Shown: positions 37,995 to 49,600 of the stretch, piece by piece | How the letters are laid out: each line of letters opens with the position of its first letter | Position numbering within the stretch: position 1 is the stretch's first letter | DNA from: Peromyscus leucopus | Taxonomy: Eukaryota; Chordata; Mammalia; Rodentia; Cricetidae | Length of the DNA stretch: 64,000 nucleotides | Assembly (NCBI RefSeq): GCF_004664715.2 | Contig: NC_051065.1 | Span: 149,688,826-149,752,825 of the forward strand | Direction of reading: 5' to 3' | Translations under genes and position numbers: made by a program | Notes under the pieces: generated by a model | Told to the model about the DNA's origin: nothing | Database searches by the model: none | The model's input: the letters and a program-made list of their open reading frames with translations, nothing else

Positions 37995-40900
37995 CTGTGA
38001 AGAAAGGAGAGCCCTGGTAGTTGAAGGCTAAGAGCATGCTTTCTCAGGACTTTTCTCCAAGCTTTACCTTGTTTTTGTTGTTGGATTTGGGGAGAAGGTC
38101 TCTAGAGATAGCCCAGGCTAGTCCTGGGCTGACCTCAGCCTCCTGAGTGTAGGATTATATAGGATTACAAATGAGCTACCACCTCATACCTTCTTTAAGA
38201 CAAGACCTCGGGGTAGTTTCGGTCGACCTGTGTTCCCTCCTTCACCTCTCAGGTGCTAGGCCAAAAACGAGCCATTAAACCCGTCCTGGCCGAGTTTTTG
38301 TACCCCTTCCTTGGTATCGAGGGCTGCGGTGTGAGACTTAGCAATTCCGAACCGTCTGGACTTTGGTAAGGAGTGGGGAGAAGCATTGAGACTCGTGGAA
38401 GAATCGGGAAACTCCCAATACTGCAGCCTCTGAGAAGTGAGGGGCCAGCACACCCCCAAGGCAGCTCCAAGCCCTGCGGTGAACTGGCCTTGAGCTGGCA
38501 TGGTGTCTGGGGTGCCGGGCTCACCTGGCACAGTCAGTAACCCCGCTGTACATGTCCTCTCCCGGGGCTTTCTTCAGGGTCTGGATTCGAGTCTTCAGAA
38601 CTGGATGAAGCAGAAGTTAAAGCAAGTAACAAACCCTGAACTTTTCCTTTGTGCAAACCTGTGGGTTTCCCCCGTGGGACCAGATCCGGGGCCGTGGGAC
38701 CAGATCCGGGGCCGTGGGACCAGTCCCGGGGCCGTGGGGTGAGCGGCCTTCTCTGCCTCCCCCTCAGTGGGAGAAGTGTTGCTGCTTGCCTGTGAGGGGG
38801 CTGTGTGTGGCCCCGAGCACACGGGAGCACTACCGGGAAGGAAAAGTCCTTCCTGTGGAAGATGAGGCACTGTGGTGCCAGGGGACAGTGAGGACATCTG
38901 GCCACCTCTGTGAGGGCCGCTGGGGCGTCCAGCCTTAGCCGAAATGCCGAGGGGGTTGGGGACTGGGCTGTTTGACCCGCTAGAGCAAGCCCTGCCTGCG
39001 CTTAGACCGTGTGAGCCTGATCCATCCGGAAAGCAGGATGACCCGAAACCCCGACCCCCAGCCCTGTCCACACCTACCGTCCAGAGGGGTGACCGCTACG
39101 GCGGCCACGGAACCCGCGGCGCAGCCCGCCACGAAGGAGTGTGCGAAGGGAGCCTTGCCCGTGAGCTCGCAGACCCCCAGCTGGTTCAAGTTCGCAAACA
39201 AGGGGAAGTAGATGACCGAGAAGGGAATGTCCCTGTGGGAGGGAAAGCCGACCCTCTGGGTGCCCCTCAGCAGCCAGATGGGAGAAACACCCCCATTGGG
39301 CAGAGAGGACGTTCTTCCCGTGTCCTGCTCCCCCCACCACCCCCAGCTCTGTAGTCCGCAGAGGAACCACCCGGAGGGAGAGCAGTCGGTAAGATGAGTA
39401 AGGCAGGCAGGTCCCTAGATGAGACTTAGGGGCCGGGCCCGGGAGGAGGCCTCACCTGAGGAGAGTAGCACCCAGGCCCCTGTAGAGACCGGCCAGGCCC
39501 TGAGTGCGGAGCAGCTCCCGGGCAATGAGGATGGCCGAAGGGCGCCTGCGGGTGGCGGCCGAGCCGGTGCTGTAGGGCCGGGAGGTGGGCGCAGCCGAGG
39601 CAGAGCCCTGATGGCCGGCAGCTGGGGAGGAAAGGCAGCGTGTCTGCACCGAGCCCAGCAGGTACCCAAGGTGTTCTCAGGGGGGGACTGCTCCCAGTCC
39701 GCCCAGCCTGATTAAAACCCGTGGATGATCCTCCATGTCCAGCTCTTCGAGCCTATTCAGGTAGCTGCATCCTGCTAGCACTTTGAGACAGAAAAACCGT
39801 GTATGTTCTGCTTAATGTTAATGGCACCAGCAAATGCTTTCGTCTAAAATCACCTCCTCAGTCTTCCAGGGTTGCCTCCTCCCTTACTCCAAGTTCAAGG
39901 GCACACGCCCTTTATCACCTCCTCCGACTCACAGAATGCAGAATGCAGTGTTACACCACTGTAGTGTCATATTCAATGCCCATGACTTGGTGAACTAAAG
40001 CTAGGCTTGTCTGTTCACTTGGAAGGCTGAGGCTGGAGGATTACTGCTGAAGAAAAAACATGGGGCACAGTGGCGCACACCTTTAATCCCAGCACTCAGG
40101 AGGCAGAGGCAGGCGGATTTCTGTGAATTTGAGGCCAGCCTGGTTTACATAGTTCCAGCCAGCTAGGGCTACACAGTGAGACCCTGCCTATAAAGAGTCA
40201 AGAAATAGCTCTGAGGCCAACCCAGGGCCCAGCTGCTGATGCTGCGAAACCCAACAACTTGGAAGTGTTGGTGAGACTACCCTGCTCAGCTGAAACCCAT
40301 CTGGGAGAGGATTCAGAATCCTACAGTTTGAAGTCTGAGGAAACAAGATCAGCTGAGGAGTTGACGAAAGAGCAAAACGTGACCTGAGAGCACAGAAGAA
40401 GGTGCTACCCAGCCACCAAACCAGATCACCAGAATCATAAGTATACACTTCACCGACTGAGAACAGGTAAGCTACCATCTCCAGACCGACAGATCAGGTC
40501 TCTAGCCCCTAGGCCCTACCCATCGGAGTCCCAGAGACCAGACAGCTACCTTTCCCTGCTTCCCACCAAAAAAAAAAAAAAAAAAAAAAAAATCCAAAAA
40601 ACAAACAAAAAAACTAACCCCTACGAACTTAACAACCACTGAAACCATAAGCACACCCTGCACCAACTGGGAACAGCTGCTCCCAGAGACAGAACCCACT
40701 AACACTGATTGGACTAATCTGCTCCTGAAGAAACAGAGCCCAACAGCACCAATATAACCAAGAACTCCTACTAAACCAAGACTAAAAATTAGAACAAGAG
40801 AGGCACTCTCAGACACAGACACCACCTGCACCGCACAGAGGAAGAGATGAGTAGACGCCAGTGCAAAAATACAGGCAACAACATAAAGACCTAAATGGCA

Positions 40901-41678
40901 ACATCAGAACTTAGTGATTCTACACCTGCAAGACCTGAACATACCAAGAAAGAAGAAACAGAAGAAATCAACCCTAAAACTGACTTTAAGAAGATGATAG
41001 AGGCCCTTAAAGAAGAAATAAAACATTCCCTCAAAGAGGAAATAAAAAATTCCCTTAAAGAGGAAATGAAAACCTCCATTAAAGAGGAAATAAAAAAATT
41101 CCCTTAAAGAAATGGAAGAAAAAATGAACAAAAAATTGGAAGAAATCAAAGAAAGCCAAGAAAAACGTAATTAAACAGATGAAGGAAACAATTCAAGATC
41201 TGAAAATTGAAATTGAGGCAATAAAGAAAACACAAGCTGAGGGAATGCTGGAAATAGAAATCCTGACTAAACGAACAGGAACTACAGAAACAAGCATAAC
41301 CAACCGATTGCAAGAGATGGAACAGAATCTCTGGCACTGAAGACACAATAGAGACAATAGATTCGTCAGTCAAAGAAAACACTAAAGACAAAAAAGTCGT
41401 AACACAAAATGTCCAAGAAATTTGGGACACCATGAAAAGACCAAACCTAAGAATAATAGGGATAGAAGAAGGAGAAGAATATCAACTCAAAGGCACAGAA
41501 AATATTATATTCAACAAAATCATAGAAGAAAACTTTCCTAGGCAGGCAGTGGTGGTGCATGCCTCTAATCCCAGCACTCGGGAGGCAGAGCCAGGCAGAT
41601 CTCTGTGAGTTCAAGGCCAGCCTGGGCTACCAAGGAAATTCCAGGGAAGGCACAAAGCTACACAGAGAAACCCTGTCT

Positions 41679-41730
<52 letters not shown>

Positions 41731-44034
41731 CTTAACCTAAAGAAAGAAATACCTATGAAGATACAAGAAGCTTACAGAACACCAAATAGGCTGGATCCAA
41801 AAAAAAAAAAAAAAAAGTCCCCTTGCCACATAATAATCAAAACACTAAACACAGAGAACAAAGAAAAAATATTAAGAGCTGCAAAGGAAAAAGACCAAGT
41901 AACATATAAAGGCAAACCCATCAGAATAACACTTCTCAATAGAGACTATGAAAGCTAGAAGGTCCTAGACAAATCTTATGCAGACACTAAGAGACCACAG
42001 ATGCCAACCCAGACTATTATACCCAGCAAAACTCTCAATCACCATAGGCGGAGTAAACAAAATATTCCATGATAAAACCAGATTTAATCAATACTTGTCC
42101 ACAAACCCAGCCCTACAGAAAGCACTAGAAGAGAAAATCCAACCCAAAGAAGCTAAACACATCCATGAAAACTCAGGCAATAGATAATCCCACACCAACA
42201 AACACCAAAGAAGGACAACACAACCACAAAAAATAACAGGAATTAACAATTACTGGTCATTAATATCCATCAATATCAATGGTCTCAACTCACCTATAAA
42301 AAGACACAGGCTAACAGAATGGATAAGAAAACAGGACCCATCCATCTGCTGCATACAAGAAACACACCTTAACTCCAAAGACAGACACTACCTCCGAGTA
42401 AACGGCTGGGAAAAGGCTTTCCAAGCAAATGGACCTAAGAAACAAGCTGGTGTAGCTATCCTAATATCTAATAAAATAGACTTCAAACTAAAATCAATCA
42501 AAAGAGATCAGGATGGACATTACATATTTATCACAGGAAAAATCCACCAAGATGAAGTCTCGATTCTGAACATTTATGCCCCAAATACAAAAGCACCCAC
42601 ATTCATGAAAGAAACATTACTAAAGCTTAAAACGCACATGAAACCCCACACATTAGTAGTGGGAGATTTCAACACACCACTCTCACCAAAAGACAGATCT
42701 ACCAGACTGAAACTTAACAAAGAAATAAAGGACCTAAAAGATGTTATGACTCAAATGGACTTAATAGATATCTATAGAACATTCCATCCTAACACAAAAG
42801 AATATACCTTCTTCTCAGCACCCCATGGAACCTTCTCAAAAATTGACCACATGCTTGGTCACAAAACAAATCTCAACAGATACAAAAAAAATTGGAATAA
42901 CCCTCTGTATCTTATCGGACCACCATGCCTTAAAGCTAGACTTCAACAACAAAAATTATACAAAGCCTACAATCTCATGGAAACTGAATAATGCCCACCT
43001 GAAACATCAATGGGTCAAGGAAGAAATAAAGAAATTAAAGATTTCCTAGAATTCAATGAAAATGAAAGTACAACATACCCAAACTATGAAAGCAGTACTA
43101 AGAGGAAAATTCATAGCTCTAAATGCACACATAAAGAACATGGAGCAATCCCATACCAGTGAATTAACAGCACAACTGAAAGCTCTAGAACAAAAAGAAA
43201 CAAACTCATCCAGGAGAAATAGACGCCAGGAAATAATCAAATTGAGGGCTGAAATCAACAAAATAGAAAACAAGAGAACAATACAAAAAAATTAATGAAA
43301 CAAAGAGTTAGTTCTTTGAAAAAAATCAACAAGATACACAAACCCCTAGCCAAATTAACCAAAAGGCAAAGAGAGAGCACCCAAATTAACAAAATCAGAA
43401 ACGAAAAGGGAGACATAACAACAGACAATGAGGAAATCCAGAGAATCATCAGATCATACTTCAAAAACCTTTACTCCACAAAAATGGAAAATCTGGAAGA
43501 AATGGACAATTTTCTGGATAAATACCACATACCAAAATTAAATCAAGACCAGATAAACTATTTAAATAGACCAATAACCCCTAAAGAAATAGAAGTCAAA
43601 AGTCTCCCAACCAAAAAAAGCCCAGAATCAGATGGTTTCAGTGCAGAATTCTACCAGACTTTCAAAGAAGAACTAATACCAATACTCTTCAAATTGTTCC
43701 CCACAATAGAAACAGGAGGAACACTACCAAACTCTTTTTATGAGGCTACAATTACCCTGATACCCAAACCACACAAAGATGCAACAAAGAAAGAGAATTA
43801 CAAACCAATCTCCCTCATGAACATTAATGAAAAAATATTCAACAAAATATTGGCAAACCGAATCCAAGAATACATTAAAAAAATTATCCATCTGGGCCGG
43901 GCGGTGGTTGCGCACGCCTTTAATCCCAGCACTCGGAGCAGAGCCAGCGGATCTCTGTGAGTTCAAGGCAGCCTGGCTACAAGTGAGTTCCAGAAAGGCG
44001 CAAAGCTACACAGAGAAACCCTGTCTCGAAAAAC

Positions 44035-44068
<34 letters not shown>

Positions 44069-44802
44069 ATCCATCACGACCAAGTAGGATTCATCCCAGG
44101 GATGCAAGGATGGTTCAACATACGAAAATCTGTCAATGTAATACACCATATAGACAAACTGAAAGAAAAAAAAACACATGACCATCTCCTTAGATGCTGA
44201 AAAAGCCTTTGATAAAATCCAACACCCCTTCATGATAAAGGTCTTAGATCAGGAATACAAGGAACATTTCTAAACATAATAAAGGCAATTTACAGCAAGC
44301 CAATAGCCAACATCAAATTAAACAGAGAGAAACTCAAAGCGATACCACTAAAATCAGGAACAAGACAAGGCTGTCCACTCTCCCCATATTTATTCAGTAT
44401 AGTACTAGAAGTTCTAGCTAGAGAAATAAGACAAAGGGAGATCAAAGGGATACAAATTGGCAAGGAAGAAGTCAAACTTTCACTATTTGCAGATGATATG
44501 ATAGTATACAAAAGTGACCCCAAAAATTCTACCAGGGAACTCCTACAGCTGATAAACTCCTTCAGTAAAGTGGCAGGATACAAGATCAACTCAAAAAAAT
44601 CAGTAGCCCTTCTATACACAAATGATAAAAGGGCTGAGAAAGAAGTCAGAGAAATTGCCGGGCGGTGGTGGCGCACGCCTTTAATCCCAGCACTCGGGAG
44701 GCAGAGGCAGGCGGATCTCTGTGAGTTCGAGGCCAGCCTGGTCTACCAAGTGAGTTCCAGGAAAGGCGCAAAGCTACACAGAGAAATCCTGTTTCGAAAA
44801 AC

Positions 44803-44835
<33 letters not shown>

Positions 44836-46640
44836 AGTCAGAGAAACATCACCCATTACAATAGCCACAAATAATATAAAATACCTTGGGATAACACTAA
44901 CTAAACAAGTGAAGGACCTTTTTGATAAGAACTTTAAATCTCTAAAGAAAGAAATTGAAGAAGATAACAGAAAATGGAAGGATCTCCCATGCTCATGGAT
45001 AGGAAGGATTAACATAGTAAAAATGGCAATCTTACCAAAAGCAATGCACAGATTCAATGAAATCCCCATCAAAATCCCAACACAATTCTTCACAGACTTG
45101 GAAAGAAAAATACTCAACTTCATATGGAAAAACAAAAGACCCAGGATAGCTAAAAGAATCCTATATGATAAAGCAACCTCTGGAGGCATCACCATCCCTG
45201 ACCTCAAGCTCTACTATAGAGCTATCATAATAAAAACAGCTTGGTACTGGCATAAAAACCGACATACAGACCAATGGAATCGAATTGAAGACCCTGACAT
45301 TAATCCATGCACATATGAACACCTGATTTTTGACAAAGAAGCCAAAACTATACAATGGAAAAAAGAAAGTATCTTCAACAAATGGTGCTGGCATAACTGG
45401 ATGCCAATATGTAAAAGATTACAAATAGATCCATATCTGTCACCATGCACAAAACTCAAGTCCAAGTGGATCAAAGACCTCAACATAAATCCAGTTACAC
45501 TAAACTTAATAGAAAAGAAAGTAGGAAGTACTCTTGAACGCATTGGCACTGGAGACCACTTCCTAAATATAACACCAACAGCACAGACCCTGAGCACAAT
45601 TAATAAATGGGACCTCTTGAAACCGAGAAGCTTTTGCAGGGCAAAAGACACGGTCAATAAGACAAAAAGACAGCCAACAGAATGGGAAAAGATCTTCACC
45701 AACCCCACATCTGACAGAGGATTGATCTCCACAGTATATATAAAGAACTCAAGAAACTAGACATCAAAATACTAAACAATCCAATTAAAAAATGGGCTAA
45801 AGTGCTAAACAGAGAATTCACAAAACAAGAATCACAAATGGCTGAAAGACATTTAAAGAAATGCTCAACATCCTTAATCATCAGAGAAATGCAAATCAAA
45901 ACGACTCTGAGATACCACCTTACACCTGTTAGAATGGCTACGATCAAAAACACTAATGACAGTCTATGTTGGAGAGGATGTGGAGCAAAGGGAACACTCC
46001 TCCACTGTTGGTGGGAATGCAAGCTTGTACAACCAGTGTGTAAATCAGTATGGTGGTTTCTCAGAAAATTAGGAATCAAACTACTTCAAGACCCAGCCAT
46101 ACCACTCTTGGGCATATACCCAAGGAATGCTGATTCATACCACAAAAATACATGCTCAACTATGTTCATAGCAGCACTATTTGTAATAGCCAGAACCTGG
46201 AAACAACCTAGATGCCTGTCAACTGAAGAATGGATGAAGAAAATGTGGTACATATACACAATGGAGTACTACTCAGCAGAGAAAAACAATGAAATCATGA
46301 AATTTGCAGGCAAATGGATGGAACTAGAAAAAATCATCCTGAGTGAGGTAACCCAAACTCAGAAGGACAAACATGGTATGTACTCACTCATAAGTGGATT
46401 CTAGATATAAAATAAAGAACAATCAGACTACAACCCTCAGAACCATGGAGGCTATATATATATAGTATGGGGGACCCAGGACGACTGTGGCTTATAATAA
46501 GTTTTGGTTTTACTCAATTACTGAGCAAGCCTCAATAAAACATTTCACTATTAAGATAAGAATACATACTGTCAACCTGGGCTACCAAGTGAGTCCCAGG
46601 AAAGGCACAAAGCTACACAGAGAAACCCTGTCTTGAAAAA

Positions 46641-46678
<38 letters not shown>

Positions 46679-49600
46679 AAGAAAGAATACATACTGTATC
46701 AAGCTGATAATAGAAAAATAAATAAATCAATTAATTTTAAAAAATAAAAAATAAAAGAAACATAAAATTTGAACTATTAAAAAACAAACAAACATTTTTT
46801 TATCAGTGGATTCTGCTGGAGTATCCGCTGCAGATAAGCACTGGAGGGCTCCTGTTGCAAATCATCCTCTGGAGCAAAGGAAGGATCTTTCTAATGGCAC
46901 TTGGAGGGGACCCGATCGGTGTTGGTGTGGGCCCGGGGTTCTGTTTATGTGTTTCCTCACGACAATGAGGTTCCTCTTTGGATTCCTGAATGCTGTGTGC
47001 GCCCTGTGGCTGCTGCTGAAGCCCAACATGACAGAGACCTATTGGGCCTTTGTGAAGAACTCTCCCCTTCTGATGCCAATGGGATTGAGAGCCCAATATG
47101 TCCGGCATTGGCAAGCATTAACGTAAGCCTAGGAACTGTAGCCATGCGGTTGGATTCTCCAGAAGGTAATGTATGGTAACTGCTTTTTCAAGTATGTTTG
47201 AGAATGTGTCACCCAGGCACCTTGGAGATTATGGATAACCCTGAAGGTCACTGACCTCCATTTGTTAACAGTAGCATGCCAGCCTAGTCTTTTCATTTTC
47301 ACAATCCTCCTCAAGCTGGTGTAGCACCTACTTTTCAGAAGTGGCTCTGTGCAACATTTATTAGCCTCCTGAAATTCATTTAACCCCCCTTTGAAGATAC
47401 CTTAAAATTTATGAGCCAGAATGTAGCCATTATGAGACCATTAGTTCTGCTCCTTGAGAGCTGCCTGTTTTTTCTTTATGGTTCTTAGTTGTTCTTTTGC
47501 AGAGCTGCCAGCTTAAGTCGTGCTGGGATCAAGAAAAATGGGCCTTGGCGGTTGTGTTCCTGGAGTTGTATCCATACCAGTGGATATCCACACGCTCCAG
47601 AAGAGAATTTGACATTGCTGCTGCTGTTGTTGCTGTTATAACAGTGCAGCCACCACTGCTACTGTTTCTGGGATTACCATTTCATAATTGCTTAGCACAG
47701 TGGAGACCCTGGCAACAAAAGTAGCTACCACCGTTAATTAATCTTTCATTCTATTGGGCATGATAAATTTAATTCAATAGTTATATACATTTCGATTGGC
47801 TTTGAAAATTATAAATTTATAAACTCAAGTTCCATTTGCTTTTGGGATACTATCTTACAAGGACTCCAATTTGCAGTAAGGCTCATTAAGGAAGGGAATA
47901 GCTCAGTTGCCTTTAGCCTACTGGCTATGGGTGGGTAGGACCTCTGTTGGTCTTTTCTGTGTCGAATACACAGATTGCAAGCCCAGTGCCACTTTGAGAT
48001 CTTTGGCAGTAGTTAACACTGCAGCTCACACACGATTGAGCCTGTATATAATGTGTATTCAGAGATGGGTAATGCCTGGGGGCGCTCACCAACCTAAGAC
48101 AGACAGGAACACATGGCTTGGCAGACAGGAACACATGGGCTTCCTGAAGCTGCTGAAACTGCTATAACCCTATCTGGAACTCGGCTGGACTCCAGCACAA
48201 GCGTGCACAGCGGAGCAGAGGGCAGTGATGTTGAGTGTGTTACACATTAGCTTATTTAACCAGACTCTGGCTGACCCCTGCCAAGAGGCCCTGTCTCTTC
48301 CTCAGGCTCTCACTGTATGTGTGCCACGGCCAGCATTCCGATTTGTCTGTCTTTCCACATTTGAATTTTTGCTTCTGTTTGTTTCTCAAGACAGGGTTTC
48401 TCTGTGTATCCCTGGCTGTCCTGGAACTCAATCTGTAGCCCAGGCTGGCCTCGAACTTATAGAGATCCGCCTGCCTCTGCCTCCATAGTGCTGGGATTAA
48501 AGTGCACCACCACTGCAAGGCTCATAGTTGAACTTTTTTTTTTTACTAGTTTGTGTGTATGTGTTTTGCCTGCATGTATGTCTGTACACCACATGTATGC
48601 AGTGCCCAAGGAGGCCAGAAGATGGCATTGGATTCCCTGGAACTGGAGATGGTTGTGAGGTGCCATGTGTGTGCTGGAATTGAACCGCAGTTCTCTGGAA
48701 GGACAGCAAGTGCTCTTAACTACTGAGCCATCTCCAGGCCCCTAAGCCCCATTTTAAAAAATCTTCAGGAATCCAGCCTGAATGTCAATCAAGGCATCAG
48801 CGTGGAGGTGTGAGATGAGCTTATGCCTTCTAGAACCCAGGCTCTTGTTGCTGTTCCTTGGTCTGGAGCTGAGCGGGTTAAAAACATGTCTGTTGACCTA
48901 GAAGCCGAGCGTGCGTGAGGCTGGTGGTGGGAGTGTGCGGTTCACTGTGCCCCGTGCTGATCCCAGCCTTGCTGGTGCCATGAGTTGGGAAGTGCCTCAC
49001 CTAAGCGGCCAGCATCCTGCAGCTGAATCTTGAGCATTTCCATGGGACAGGTAACCACCACCTGGCATATTCCAGCCCCACACCCGGCCAGCATCTCCAT
49101 CTTCAGGTTCTGCTGCACCCTGTGGGACCAGAAGTAAGGTCCTTAGTCTCAGGCCGGCCCTGCCTCACTGTGCCCATCCACCTTCTTTGATTGTTGGAAC
49201 GGTTTTGTTGTTTTTAAGACAGAGTTTCTCTATGTTACCCTGGCTGTCCTGGATCTCACAGAGATCCTCCTAGGACGCTCTGTAGAGCAGGCTGGCCTCG
49301 AACTCACAGAGATCCTCCTGCCTCTGCCTCCTGAGTGCTGGGATTAAAAGTGTGAGCCACCGTGCCTGGCTCTCCTTTCTGTTTTTTGAAACTGTGTGTA
49401 AAGCAAGCTGTCCTCAGTTTTGCTGCAGCTCCCCTGCGGCTGCCGCCTACCTCCTGGAAGTACAGACCATGCCACTGAGCATGCTTGAAGCTAGATTTCC
49501 CACAGAGGCTCGAGGGAGGCAGCCTGTACGCCTGAGATGAAATCAGGAACTACGAAACACCAGTGTCCAGTCAGGTTCTTGTTCCAGCCTCTCAAGTTCC

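Larger units (their letters stand above)
42240..46404 (+). pseudogene. L1 ORF2 (endonuclease/reverse transcriptase), broken
   Basis: The endonuclease part reads from about 42240, with [14 protein letters not shown] and GDFNTPLS. The frame shifts at about 42900, 43030 and 43290. The reverse transcriptase part (43295-44650) is cut by two B1 insertions at 43896 and 44657. The C-terminal part reads 44850-45760 and, after a stop, 45802-46404. Catalytic boxes can still be seen, but no continuous protein remains. Confidence 0.88.
40206..46795 (+). mobile_element. L1 (LINE-1), near full length, inactive
   Basis: This plus-strand L1 lies antisense in Slc25a18 intron 5. From 5' to 3' it has a partial 5' UTR with a long A run (about 40567-40591), ORF1 from ATG 40895, ORF2 (about 42240-46404) and a 3' UTR with an A-rich end. 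ORF2 shows the endonuclease region (GDFNTPLS at about 42660), the reverse transcriptase with an intact FADD box (about 44488) and the C-terminal cysteine motif ([18 protein letters not shown], about 45970). Frame changes and stops break both ORFs, and three B1 elements sit inside them. I could not find a clear target-site duplication for the L1 itself, so both borders are approximate. Confidence 0.92.

Noticed and set aside
38595..39071. 158-codon minus-strand frame in Slc25a18 intron 7
   Set aside because: It covers the intron, with the 20-bp repeat; the exon borders on both sides are clear and exclude it.
44498..45760. 420-codon frame as an intact gene
   Set aside because: It is the L1 reverse transcriptase/C-terminal part with a B1 read through in frame, so it is a decayed transposon frame rather than a host gene.
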